Below are positions 25,321 through 34,230 of a DNA stretch of 64,000 nt, piece after piece; the first letter of the stretch is position 1, and every line of letters starts with the position of its first letter. The DNA lies in contig NZ_SJPS01000001.1 in NCBI RefSeq assembly GCF_007860015.1, forward strand, positions 744,001 through 808,000, read 5' to 3'. This DNA is from Bythopirellula polymerisocia. Lineage in GTDB: Bacteria > Planctomycetota > Planctomycetia > Pirellulales > Lacipirellulaceae. Under the pieces are notes generated by a model. It had not been told where the DNA came from. It worked only from the letters and a program-made list of their open reading frames with translations, and searched no databases. The position numbers were made by a program, and so were the translations under genes.

Positions 25321-25906
25321 ATTTAATCCTTTGAGTATTTCTTGTTCAGGAGTGGGTCGATGACCTCGGATCTCCAAAGCCTAGCTGGTCTCTAATATGA
25401 ATTCTTACCAAATCACTGTGAAAAGAAAGTAGTGACTGACTTTTGAAAAATTCGACCACTTTGATGGTTCTGGCCATCCGTTTTAGTCTCTCAAGAACCA
25501 ATCGGACAATGTTGTGTCTAATTGGTAAATAAGGCCGAAATCTGCTGATTGACAGCTGAAACCTCTCGCTTCTGACTTACTATCGGAGAGTTGACCGAGT
25601 GAGTAGAGAGAAGGTACATTCTCTATCGTTCCGAATAGCAAACGGCAACACATTCGGAGCGAATTCCAAGGCTCAGCGGTCGTTTATCCTGTGCTCGTTG
25701 CACGTCGTTGAGCGCAGACTGTGTTCGCAGCTGACGGCTACGCAATTACCGTAGGAACAAAGGAATGGAATTCGCAGTACACAGAATCGAGGGTCAGTTC
25801 TGCTGATTTGCGTTCGTTCTGCGCAGTTGCGCTACAGAATTGAGCGATTTCTGCGCGCATATCGGGCAGCTGAGCCGCTTTTTTCACTTCAAAAGAACGT
25901 CATTCC
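25321..25906. other. 586-bp intergenic region
   Basis: No coding frame, tRNA or clear repeat was seen. It must carry the divergent promoters for the SDR gene and for the large gene beginning at 25907, whose long leader could hold a regulatory structure; none could be identified by eye. Confidence 0.5.
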
Positions 25907-28900
25907 ATGTCAATGTCATTGGATATCAGAAACTCGTTGGGCATAACTTCTAAGTCGGATGTGAACGATATCGCATCAATTCGCCCACAGCTGCTTCAGT
26001 ATATTAATCTGCAACTCATCGCCAGCGGGCTACCCGATGCCGCGGATTCGAGTGACATCCGATTTGTCGAGATGGCACATGGGCTCCTCGACAAGCATCG
26101 GGCGCAAAGACGCTTGTTGTCCGATCATCGCTGCCCTGTAGACACACGCATTGAGTCTTTCCTTGAAAAGTATCTGGCCGACCTAAGTCTGCTTGAACCG
26201 ATTCGTTTGCCTCATCACACGTTGATCGTAGATCGACACGGAATGGCTCGCGAATTAGCCTTGCCAGCTGATTGCGACGAATACCATTCGGATATTATTC
26301 AGTCGTTTCGGGTACGAAACGGAGTCCTGCATAATCCAAGGCATGACAAGAGAACCACCCAGGGTACCTTTCACGTCGCAGAAGGTGGATTGCCAATTCC
26401 TTATGAAAAGCGGGCTGTTCCCAAACACGTATTTGCGGAGTTGCTACGACGCGCCTTTCAACCCCCTGACGAATTGCTCCGCCTTCCGTTCACATCTCAG
26501 CAAGAAAACCAAGCGAGTTGCTTCGTATCGCTGTTGCTACGACCAATCGTTTGTCCCGAAGTCGTAGGAGTCACACCCGCCAAGTCGATGGAAGTCCGAT
26601 TCTTTGCTCCAGGCTCGCTGGTCAGCAATCTTGATTTTGTCGAGTCCATCTTCGGAAATGCTGGTGATCCGTATGTTCCAGAGAACGACGCCGGATTGGA
26701 TGTCCAACATTGGACCGGCCACACCGGTGCGGTGATTCTCGCGCCGCATCTTGAGACGCTTACGAAGCAGGAAGTCGGCCTACCTCACGTCGACGATGCG
26801 ACCGATCGACAGCGCCGGGACGACATGTGTTGGCGCGATAAAAATGAACTTTACAACGGTGGTCAACCGTTTAAGCTGACTTGCCGCGATGCGTCAGGAG
26901 TTATCGTCACGCTGATCTCGGACAACTATTTTGGCTACTGCAAAAAAGAGGTGAAAACTCAGATAAGCTATGCGGCCAATCTTGCGGGCAACTACGAAGA
27001 AGAACATGCTGGCGGTGCGATCGCGTTTGCCAGCTACAATTTGGGTGACGAGTTTCAATTCAACAGCATTCGTTACAACGGTCGAACGTTTGCCGATGTA
27101 GTCAAAGACTATGGTTCACGGATCGAGGTACACAAGGAAGGTTTTGCTGAAGATCGAGAATACCCAGATCTAATCTATGTTCGCGAAGACGCTCGCGCCG
27201 ACATCCTTCGTCAGCAAATCATCTGGGAGCACAAGGGCGCCGAGCATTCGATTCCCCTGCTGCCTGGCAAAGTGTATATGGGACCCTCCGGGTATCGGCT
27301 GCGAATGGAAAAGCATCCGGCGGCGCCGAGTTGGCGACTCATCGGCACCATAGGTGAGGGGGTTTTGTGCCACAAGCCTTGCACCGTCAGCGGTGGCGGA
27401 AAGAGCGAGATCAGCAAATCGATCCGCGACTACATGCACTTTGGCCCGTTCTTCGTTGCCGACATCGACGAAGATGCCAAGCTGGTCAACGACATCTTTG
27501 CTCGCAACTATCAAAACCGCTGGAAAGTCCCGCGCGACTATACACAAGTCCCGACTCGTGGCGTACTGGATCCGAAACGTTCGGTTGGCAGTGTTATCAA
27601 ACTGTTGACCCCTTCACCCGATTACACCGAGGAGTACAACAACTGGCTCAAGTCTATCCCGGCTCATGTCTACGCGATGGTCTTCATCATAAAGCGTTTC
27701 TATCGGGCAGAATGGGGCGACCAATGGCAGGATCACTTTGGCGTGGACGTGATCAATGGAGAGAGTGGTCATGAGCTGAAATACCACGGCCGCAGTCTCG
27801 TCGCATCGTACTTGAAGGTTGGACTCATTGAGCCGCAAGCCTGGCGAACCTTCAAACTGCGACAGGATTTCATCGCTTCGGAGAAGATGCAAGCCGAAGA
27901 TGACATTACCGCTTCGGTGGTTGTTCCCGCCGATCGACTCCGATATCTTGCTGCAGGCAGTGAAGCGGAAAGCTACAAGTTCGTCGCCAACTGTGAATAT
28001 CGTTTCTTTCAACGCCCCGACGATGCAATCCATCGTGGACTCGACAAGCAAGCCGAATTCGATCTCTCACAGCCGGGAAATTTCATTTCAAACTTCGAAC
28101 CGCTCACTCTCAACCAAGTCTCCGAGATGGCGAAATACGTCGTCGATTTCGACGCTTTCAGCCAGCCGATGCAAGACCTTCTGACCGGTATGCAGCAGCA
28201 GAAAGACGGTTATGTGGTTTGCTCGGCGAACCCGCGACAAGTGGATGGCAAGCCGACCCGCAATCCACGCTACTTACAAATCCGACCCGACTTGGTGCAT
28301 CCTATCGACGGCTACGTAGCCAAGATGGGGACGCGACTTTACCGGGCCGTACCCGACAATGAACCCGTCTATATGCCCGTTGGAGCGGTCTTGATGGGGC
28401 GTCGCAATAATCCGCCCGATCGTGCCCAGGGAATTCGGGGGCTGGCCGTCTATAATCCGATCCATTACCAGGAACTACCCGAATTGTTCATGGACTTGAT
28501 CACGTCGCTGACGGGTCGCAGTCCTTCGACGACCGGATTCGGCAGCGAGGGCGCGCTCACCAAAGGACCATTCAACTCGCTGCGCATGACTTCCGATCTC
28601 AACGCGGCCCTCGTGAGCTTTATCCTGACGGGACTGGGCGGATTTTCGACCGCTGCTGGGCACATCGGCCCGAACGTACGCGTCGACCACGATATTAGTC
28701 TGCTGATCCCCGAAGTGTGGTGTCGAATGACTGCCGAGGAACGCACCCCCGAGTACTTGATCAATAAGAGGCTTCTCGAACCCGTAGAAGATTTCCAGCA
28801 CAACGGCCAAACGATACCCGCCGGAAGGTTGGGTTATCGCATTACCGATCGATTCGTCCGCTGGTTCTTCGCCCGCGTGTTTGATAATCCCAACAAGCTG

Positions 28901-29383
28901 TTTGATGAATCCATATTGCGTCCCGAGCTGCAAGACCTCGATGCTTTTGCCGACGGAGTGCTTTACATCACCGATGCCCAGCAGCAAGTGGCCCAGCAGT
29001 ATCTCGACGACGGCTCGATCGAAGACGCATGCCCCCCCTTGCGAGCCTTGTTGTTAATCATGGCCCAAGGTTCGTTCGAAGGCAAAACCGAACGCGACCC
29101 TGAAATCCGCGAGATGTTCACGCTCAAATCGCTCCTGGAGAGCGACTGGTATCAGAAGCGATTGGAGGCACGCCAACACCGTGATATCAAGCTTTGGTCC
29201 AGGCATGTCGACTACCTGAGAAACTTCAATGCGAATCCGCACAACATCGAAGTCGTGAATCGCATGGACCTCACGTCTCGAGAATCAATTGCAAAGGCAG
29301 AGCTCGAAAAAGTAAAGGCATCCACCTACGTCACTTCGCTAATCGGTGCAATCGGCGCGGATTCGTTTGGTTCAGCGAGTTGA
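25907..29383 (+). CDS. Probable PPi-type phosphoenolpyruvate carboxykinase (about 130 kDa)
   Basis: A 1158-residue cytoplasmic protein without signal peptide. It has long blocks that look highly conserved: QPFKLTCRDASGVIVTL, SDNYFGYCKKEVKTQISYA, an unusual P-loop-like CTVSGGGKSEISKS (Lys499), VINGESGHELKYHGRS and GFGSEGALTKGPFNSLR. Size and these blocks recall the PPi-dependent PEP carboxykinases of Entamoeba and Propionibacterium, which are about twice the size of ATP- or GTP-PEPCK and interconvert oxaloacetate + PPi with PEP + phosphate + CO2. The assignment rests on memory of those sequences. It is monocistronic, transcribed from a 586-bp spacer, and two palindromic stems follow the stop. 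The window also holds pyruvate carboxylase, a natural metabolic partner. Confidence 0.6.
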   Translation: MSMSLDIRNSLGITSKSDVNDIASIRPQLLQYINLQLIASGLPDAADSSDIRFVEMAHGLLDKHRAQRRLLSDHRCPVDTRIESFLEKYLADLSLLEPIRLPHHTLIVDRHGMARELALPADCDEYHSDIIQSFRVRNGVLHNPRHDKRTTQGTFHVAEGGLPIPYEKRAVPKHVFAELLRRAFQPPDELLRLPFTSQQENQASCFVSLLLRPIVCPEVVGVTPAKSMEVRFFAPGSLVSNLDFVESIFGNAGDPYVPENDAGLDVQHWTGHTGAVILAPHLETLTKQEVGLPHVDDATDRQRRDDMCWRDKNELYNGGQPFKLTCRDASGVIVTLISDNYFGYCKKEVKTQISYAANLAGNYEEEHAGGAIAFASYNLGDEFQFNSIRYNGRTFADVVKDYGSRIEVHKEGFAEDREYPDLIYVREDARADILRQQIIWEHKGAEHSIPLLPGKVYMGPSGYRLRMEKHPAAPSWRLIGTIGEGVLCHKPCTVSGGGKSEISKSIRDYMHFGPFFVADIDEDAKLVNDIFARNYQNRWKVPRDYTQVPTRGVLDPKRSVGSVIKLLTPSPDYTEEYNNWLKSIPAHVYAMVFIIKRFYRAEWGDQWQDHFGVDVINGESGHELKYHGRSLVASYLKVGLIEPQAWRTFKLRQDFIASEKMQAEDDITASVVVPADRLRYLAAGSEAESYKFVANCEYRFFQRPDDAIHRGLDKQAEFDLSQPGNFISNFEPLTLNQVSEMAKYVVDFDAFSQPMQDLLTGMQQQKDGYVVCSANPRQVDGKPTRNPRYLQIRPDLVHPIDGYVAKMGTRLYRAVPDNEPVYMPVGAVLMGRRNNPPDRAQGIRGLAVYNPIHYQELPELFMDLITSLTGRSPSTTGFGSEGALTKGPFNSLRMTSDLNAALVSFILTGLGGFSTAAGHIGPNVRVDHDISLLIPEVWCRMTAEERTPEYLINKRLLEPVEDFQHNGQTIPAGRLGYRITDRFVRWFFARVFDNPNKLFDESILRPELQDLDAFADGVLYITDAQQQVAQQYLDDGSIEDACPPLRALLLIMAQGSFEGKTERDPEIREMFTLKSLLESDWYQKRLEARQHRDIKLWSRHVDYLRNFNANPHNIEVVNRMDLTSRESIAKAELEKVKASTYVTSLIGAIGADSFGSAS

Positions 29384-29389
29384 CGTCTT

Positions 29390-29458
29390 GAAATCACAAG
29401 CTGTGACCTCAAGTCCGACCCGTATCACCAAAGGTTAGAGATCACAATCTGTGATCTC
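29390..29458. repeat. Two 21-bp stem units 48 bp apart after the PPi-PEPCK-like gene
   Basis: At 29438-29458 GAGATCACA and TGTGATCTC form a perfect 9-bp stem around ATC. At 29390-29410 the imperfect sister GAAATCACA-AGC-TGTGACCTC has the same length and loop size. They start 7 bp after the stop codon at 29383, so they could be mRNA 3' structures or paired protein sites. No T tract follows either one. Confidence 0.6.
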
Positions 29459-29814
29459 CAATACCCCAACGGGGTTTCACACCGTAGCCCAGGGTTGCAC
29501 CATAGTGAGTTCCACGTACCTTGCTGATACCCTGGGTAGCGATCACAAACAAAAAATTCGTCCGAGAAGTCGGCTTCGTGTCCCGCGAAACCATTGCCGA
29601 GGACGAAACTGGCCATGGTATTTCGCCAAAATTGTGCACTATCCTCCGAGATTCTGTGTACCCAGCCACAAAGCGGCGATCGTCAATAGCCGGGCGGCGT
29701 AAGCCCATGGAACGCATTTCCCCAATCATACCCAGCACTGAAAGCGCGGCAGTTGGCACAGCTAGGTTGCCACTGGTAGCTTGCCCCTTCCTTCAAGTCT
29801 TGCCAAGATTAAGC
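29459..29814. repeat. Decayed planctomycete-type dispersed repeat in a gene-poor gap
   Basis: The text ATACCCCAACGGGGTTTCAC followed by a GTAGCCCAGGGTTG arm and, about 45 bases on, a TACCCTGGGTA arm resembles short repeats often seen in planctomycete genomes (reading NTPTGFH in one frame). The remainder to 29814 contains an open frame that merges with the next gene but has no coding character. I call it a relic; no transposase is present. Confidence 0.4.
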
Positions 29815-30318
29815 ATGCTCTTTTGGCTGCGCGTCATCATTTCTAGTTTCAGCTTGGCACTGTGCATCTTGTTCTCAGTGTTGTGGGTGCGTAGCTATTT
29901 TTATAGCGACTTTGCCAACAGGCAAACGGCCTATACTATTTTGAGACTTACCAGTTCCCGGGGTGTGATTCGCGGCGAATTCTATGGATGTAAGTCACGC
30001 ATCTACACAGGTACGTCCACGGTTTATCAGTTCCGAACTCGTAAAGCATCACACGCTGGAGGTGGACCAACCAAGGGATTCCTCGGCATTTTATGGAAGC
30101 CCGGCGATAAAAGTGCGTGGGGAGGTAACGAGTACATCGAGTTCAGTTTCCCTCCTTGGGCCTTCGCGTTAGCAACGGGCCTCTCGGCATTCCTTGTTCA
30201 CCCGAAGCCACCTATGCAGTACAGTCTACGAGATCTTATGCTGCTCGTAACATTTCTAGGGCTCATGCTCGGAGCAATAACCAGCCTGATCAATGCAAGC
30301 GGCTTGGCCACTTATTAG
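29815..30318 (+). CDS. Small planctomycete-type membrane protein
   Basis: The 167-residue product is not assigned to a characterised family. It has an N-terminal membrane helix (VIISSFSLALCILFSVLWV), a soluble central domain (about 35-110, with TILRLTSSRGVIRGEFYG) and two closing membrane helices, the last within YSLRDLMLLVTFLGLMLGAI. That last motif, a short amphipathic LRDLxLLVTFLGLxLG piece, is common in paralogous planctomycete membrane proteins of unknown role. The ATG at 29815 is chosen because membrane topology begins there; the frame runs back to 29521 without protein-like character. Ribosome-binding sequence is weak. Confidence 0.6.
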   Translation: MLFWLRVIISSFSLALCILFSVLWVRSYFYSDFANRQTAYTILRLTSSRGVIRGEFYGCKSRIYTGTSTVYQFRTRKASHAGGGPTKGFLGILWKPGDKSAWGGNEYIEFSFPPWAFALATGLSAFLVHPKPPMQYSLRDLMLLVTFLGLMLGAITSLINASGLATY

Positions 30319-30586
30319 AGGAATGACGAAAAATGACTTCGGCATTCCAGTCTTGCCCGCTGCTGGCTACTACTGCTGGGCAAGCCAGAAGTAACAGGCG
30401 TGGAAGAAATGTAGCTATTGAGCCTCTTCTCCCTTATGCCTGTCTTATCAGCTCCTTCGTGCATTGATGCCCATATTATCGACCGATCCTATTCTTGACG
30501 GATACGTTTATGTATTATCGTCGAATATCACATGATGCCTATTCAGGGTAACTATTGAGCGTCGTAGAAATCTTTCGAGGTGCGGC

Positions 30587-31933
30587 ATGGCAGTTTTCAA
30601 GACTTGGGTTAAAAACATCTTTCGAGAAATAGCGGATCCTGATAGGGATGTTGAAATAACTGAATTGGCTCAGTTGATACAAGGAGGCCTTGCCAAGCAC
30701 AAACGATCATTTGTGTTAACTGAGGTGTTGGGTGATCGATCTTTCAAGCAGAGTCATTTGGATGAGGCAAGACTATCTGTCTATGAGAAATATCTTGCGC
30801 GAGCTTGGGCAGATGGTCGCATGGAAGCTTCGGAAAAGGAAATCTTAAACTGGGTGGCTAAGTGTCTGGAGTTGCCCAAATCTATGCTTAAGAAGGCTAA
30901 CCTAGAAGCTGCCCGTCCCAGGTTTGCGGAAGCATTAGCAATCGCAATGGATGATTGCGTTATTTCAAGCGAAGAAGAATCGCATTTGCATTGGATTGCA
31001 AAAACTGCAGGATACTCTTTGCACGAGTTTATGATGGAGTTCTTTCGGACAGAGGGCGAACAGTTTCTTAATGGTGTGTTTGCGGCTTCAATCGAAGCAG
31101 AACAATCGGCTATCGATTCATTGGACGAGTTGATTGCCACTGCTGCAAAGCTTGGACTCCCACAGGAGATTGTATTGAAAACTATTCAGCCTCAAGCTGT
31201 ACGATACATTGAACATACACTTGCTGATGCAAAGCAGGATGAAATACTAGGGCTCGAAGAAGAGCAATTGTTGAATCAGTTGTTAAAAAGATTTGTTCTT
31301 CCTAAAGAAGTGAAGTCGTATATTTCTAGCGAGCTCCAAGAGTTCCATCTCTTGTCGGAGTTGAAGCGAGGCAAGCTTCCTTCACTGAAGCAACCTTCTG
31401 GGGTAAGCTTAAAAGCTGGCGAGCTCGTACATTTTCATGATGGTGCGACATGGGAACGATTGCGGCTGTTGAAGAGTGGGCCTTCAACTGACGTCCACAA
31501 AGGATTCCTAACAATTTCTGATTCAAGAATGCTATTCAGTTCCTCGACTCGTTCTGAATCTTTCTCATATGGGAGCATTGTAAGCTATGACTTGCCTGGG
31601 TCGGTCATCAAGCTTCAATTGCGGGGAAGGCCTATGCAACGCTTTGTAATTCAAAACGGCAGTAAATCGCCTTCAGCAATATTTGAATGTGCATTACGCA
31701 TGGCAAATCAATTACTTACGAATCAGGATGAAAAAAGGCGTACTCGCCATATTCCTAGGGATATTCGGCAGCGAGTTTGGCAGCGCTATAGTGGGCACTG
31801 TGCAGAATGCAATGCAACTGAATATTTGGAATTTGACCATGTCGTTCCTGTGGCCAAAGGGGGCAGTAACTCTGACGCGAACGTTCAACTACTTTGCCGT
31901 AATTGCAATTTGAAGAAATCGGATTTGATTTGA
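30587..31933 (+). CDS. TerB-like / PH-GRAM-like / HNH nuclease fusion protein
   Basis: The 448-residue protein has three parts. Residues about 60-250 hold three helical TerB-like acid-rich units: ARAWADGRMEASEKEILNWV, AMDDCVISSEEESHLHWIAK and AKQDEILGLEEEQLLNQLLK. Residues about 278-358 read like a PH/GRAM-type beta domain (KGFLTISDSRMLFSS then FSYGSIVSYDLPG). Residues 393-448 are a complete HNH nuclease: zinc pairs Cys405/Cys408 and Cys437/Cys440, catalytic Asp417-His418, Asn432. So it has a likely sensor and a DNA-cutting end. Its base composition is visibly AT-richer than its neighbours, suggesting acquisition by transfer. GAGGTG lies 4 bases before the ATG. The order and known use of TerB in stress/phage modules suggest a defence or genome-maintenance role, which is inference. 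Confidence 0.72.
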   Translation: MAVFKTWVKNIFREIADPDRDVEITELAQLIQGGLAKHKRSFVLTEVLGDRSFKQSHLDEARLSVYEKYLARAWADGRMEASEKEILNWVAKCLELPKSMLKKANLEAARPRFAEALAIAMDDCVISSEEESHLHWIAKTAGYSLHEFMMEFFRTEGEQFLNGVFAASIEAEQSAIDSLDELIATAAKLGLPQEIVLKTIQPQAVRYIEHTLADAKQDEILGLEEEQLLNQLLKRFVLPKEVKSYISSELQEFHLLSELKRGKLPSLKQPSGVSLKAGELVHFHDGATWERLRLLKSGPSTDVHKGFLTISDSRMLFSSSTRSESFSYGSIVSYDLPGSVIKLQLRGRPMQRFVIQNGSKSPSAIFECALRMANQLLTNQDEKRRTRHIPRDIRQRVWQRYSGHCAECNATEYLEFDHVVPVAKGGSNSDANVQLLCRNCNLKKSDLI

Positions 31934-32035
31934 ATATGGATTGACGATGGTCAGAAAACTTGGGTGGCGGTAAATTCGATCGGCGGCATCCAGCTATCAG
32001 CCTGCTCAAATGTAAAGAAATCTATTGGACTAAAC

Positions 32036-32875
32036 ATGACCGAACCCCAACCCCCCGCCATCAAACTCACTTCCGCCGCCATGGACGAACTCCGTGAGGC
32101 GAAGGACATCCTCGAACATCAAGGGCTCGCCGAACGGCTTACTGAGCTGGTGGGGGCACCGATCACGGCGTCGATGAAGTTGCTGCCTGATTCGGCCGAG
32201 CGGCTCATCTACAGTGCTGTGGAAAAATCGCTGCAGAAGGGGCTCGATCTGGCCGTCACCTCGTTGGGCAAAGACGACAACCTAGCCACGAAACCGCGTC
32301 TGTTATCGCACAAGGTTTTGGCGGGACTCAGCGGTGCGGCCGGTGGATCGCTGGGTGGTCTGACCATGGGGGCGGAACTACCCGTCTCTACTCTGCTGAT
32401 TCTCCGCAGCGTGGCCGACATTGCCCGCAGCCAAGGGGAAGACTTGAGTCAACTTGAGCCCCGCCTGGCCTGTCTGGAGGTGCTCGCACTGGCTCCTGGC
32501 CCAGCAGTTAAGACAAGCGAAGAGACTGCCGCGGAGGACGACAACACCGACATTGGATACCTGGCCGTGCGGATCGCGATGGGCAAGCAGATCTCCGACG
32601 CCACGAAGTACGTTGCCCAACACGGGTTGGCCAACCGTGCCGCTCCGCCCTTGGTGCAACTGTTGAACATGATCGGCAAGCGGTTTGGCCTGATAGTGAG
32701 CGAGAAGATGGCCGCCCAAGCGATCCCCGTGATCGGAGCCGTGGGCGGGGCATTGATCAACACCTACTTCATCGGCCACTTCCAAGACATCGCGCGGGCC
32801 CATTTTACTATTCGCCGCCTGGAGCGCACCTACGGTTCATCGGCAGTCACCGAGGCCTATCGCCGGCTGGTGTGA
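32036..32875 (+). CDS. EcsC-family membrane-associated protein
   Basis: The 279-residue protein fits EcsC: an N-terminal helix with AMDELREAKDILEHQGLAERL, glycine-rich hydrophobic segments (VLAGLSGAAGGSLGGLTMGAELP) and a C-terminal AAQAIPVIGAVGGALINTYF hairpin, then RRLERTYG. EcsC proteins are known from a Bacillus operon beside an ABC transporter but have no assigned activity. Translation is taken from the ATG at 32036. It is 103 bp downstream of the HNH fusion gene and in the same orientation, but its GC-rich codon usage is that of the host, so they may not have arrived together. Confidence 0.82.
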   Translation: MTEPQPPAIKLTSAAMDELREAKDILEHQGLAERLTELVGAPITASMKLLPDSAERLIYSAVEKSLQKGLDLAVTSLGKDDNLATKPRLLSHKVLAGLSGAAGGSLGGLTMGAELPVSTLLILRSVADIARSQGEDLSQLEPRLACLEVLALAPGPAVKTSEETAAEDDNTDIGYLAVRIAMGKQISDATKYVAQHGLANRAAPPLVQLLNMIGKRFGLIVSEKMAAQAIPVIGAVGGALINTYFIGHFQDIARAHFTIRRLERTYGSSAVTEAYRRLV

Positions 32876-32976
32876 TGATTATACATAAGCCAGCCACTGC
32901 CATACCTGAATTACCTGGATAGCCCGCAGAAGGCATTGGAATTGCGGGTTCTGGAAACCAGTGTGCTACAAATTGG

Positions 32977-34152
32977 TCAGTGCGGAGGCACTCGCTTCGG
33001 CAGGATTTCTGCGACGAGATGGAGCTTGCCGCCGCTCACGCCAATCAGGCTCACTGACTTCGATGGGATGCGACTCCCTTTCGGATAACTCATGGTGCCT
33101 GTCACTCCATCAAATTGCCGGATGTCAGCCAAAGCTCGGCGAACCTCTTCAGGATCGGCGCTCTTCGCCCGCTCGATTGATTCCATCAGGAGACGCGCGG
33201 CATCATACCCCAGAGCCGCAAACGCATCCGGAACTGAGTCGGGATACGCTTCGACATACTGCCTGCGAAAAGCGATTACCCGAGGATTCTGGTTGTCCTC
33301 GCCGAGATACGCATGAGTCGTGAAATAGACTTCGTCAACATCGGAACTTTTGTTCCACAGGCCTTCCGAGTCGAACGAGTCGCCTCCGATGATGGGGCAA
33401 GTCAAACCCGCGTCGCGAATCATGCTTATGGCCGTGCGAATATCATGGGGAGACTCCGCGGCGAGGAAGACGACATCCGCGTCGGGCAGATCGTCAAGGG
33501 ACTGCTTCAAATCAGTGGAGGTGAAACTCCGCTGCGCAACGACCTCTCCTCCCAGCTGTTTGAATCGTGCCTGAAAGTATCCTTGCAGCAGTCGTGTATA
33601 CGTCTGCGACGAATCGAACAGAACCAGCGCACTGCGGGCAGATCGATCCTTATGGGCCCATTCTGCTGCTGCACTGGCTTGAACGTTGTCTCCAAAGCAG
33701 GCTAGAAACAGGTATTCGGGTACTTGTGCGGGTAACTGCGGGGACGTGGCACCCGAGGTCAGAAAGACCCGCTTGCTACGGGCTGCCAATGGCGCTGCAG
33801 CCAACACAAGGTCCGTGTCCGAGAGACCGAACAATGCGACTGGCTCAGGAGTCGCATCAAGTAATTCGGACGTCTTGACTTTGACGACCTCTGCCTTGCT
33901 TTGACCGTCTCTAATCTCTAGCACGACGGGTCGACCGAGCACGCCGCCATTTCGATTGGCCTGTTCAACAGCGAGCCGAGCACCTTGAGACGAAGGAATG
34001 TCCAAGCCAGCTTGTGTCCCGCTGCTGTTGTATAAAGCTCCCAGGACAAGCGACTCATCCGCATAACAATGTGAATTGAATGGGACCGCCACACCGATCA
34101 CTCCGCTCAAGAACAACGCTGGAAGCAAACCTAAAGAAAGTCGAAAAAACAT
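32977..34152 (-). CDS. Type 1 periplasmic binding protein (branched-chain amino-acid-type), orphan
   Basis: The 391-residue exported protein has a signal peptide (MFFRLSLGLLPALFLSGVIG, cleavage near CYA|DE) and the Peripla_BP_6/LivJ-like fold: LGALYNSSGTQAGLDIPSSQ, NGGVLGRPVVLEIRDGQS and the domain II elements LGYDAARLLMESIERA. It binds a small amide, amino acid or similar ligand, but no permease or ATPase genes accompany it, so it may serve a distant transporter or act as a sensory receptor. It ends 100 bp before the EcsC stop in a convergent pair. Confidence 0.82.
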   Translation of the reverse strand: MFFRLSLGLLPALFLSGVIGVAVPFNSHCYADESLVLGALYNSSGTQAGLDIPSSQGARLAVEQANRNGGVLGRPVVLEIRDGQSKAEVVKVKTSELLDATPEPVALFGLSDTDLVLAAAPLAARSKRVFLTSGATSPQLPAQVPEYLFLACFGDNVQASAAAEWAHKDRSARSALVLFDSSQTYTRLLQGYFQARFKQLGGEVVAQRSFTSTDLKQSLDDLPDADVVFLAAESPHDIRTAISMIRDAGLTCPIIGGDSFDSEGLWNKSSDVDEVYFTTHAYLGEDNQNPRVIAFRRQYVEAYPDSVPDAFAALGYDAARLLMESIERAKSADPEEVRRALADIRQFDGVTGTMSYPKGSRIPSKSVSLIGVSGGKLHLVAEILPKRVPPH

Positions 34153-34230
34153 GTGTTATCTCTCCGTTGGATACTCTTTGATTCCCCGTCACTGGGACCA
34201 ATCAGCCTGCACCGCAACAATCACTACCAA

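Noticed and set aside
29521..29814. In-frame upstream extension of the small membrane protein
   Set aside because: The segment lacks coding character, overlaps repeat text and adds a non-plausible leader before the first membrane helix.
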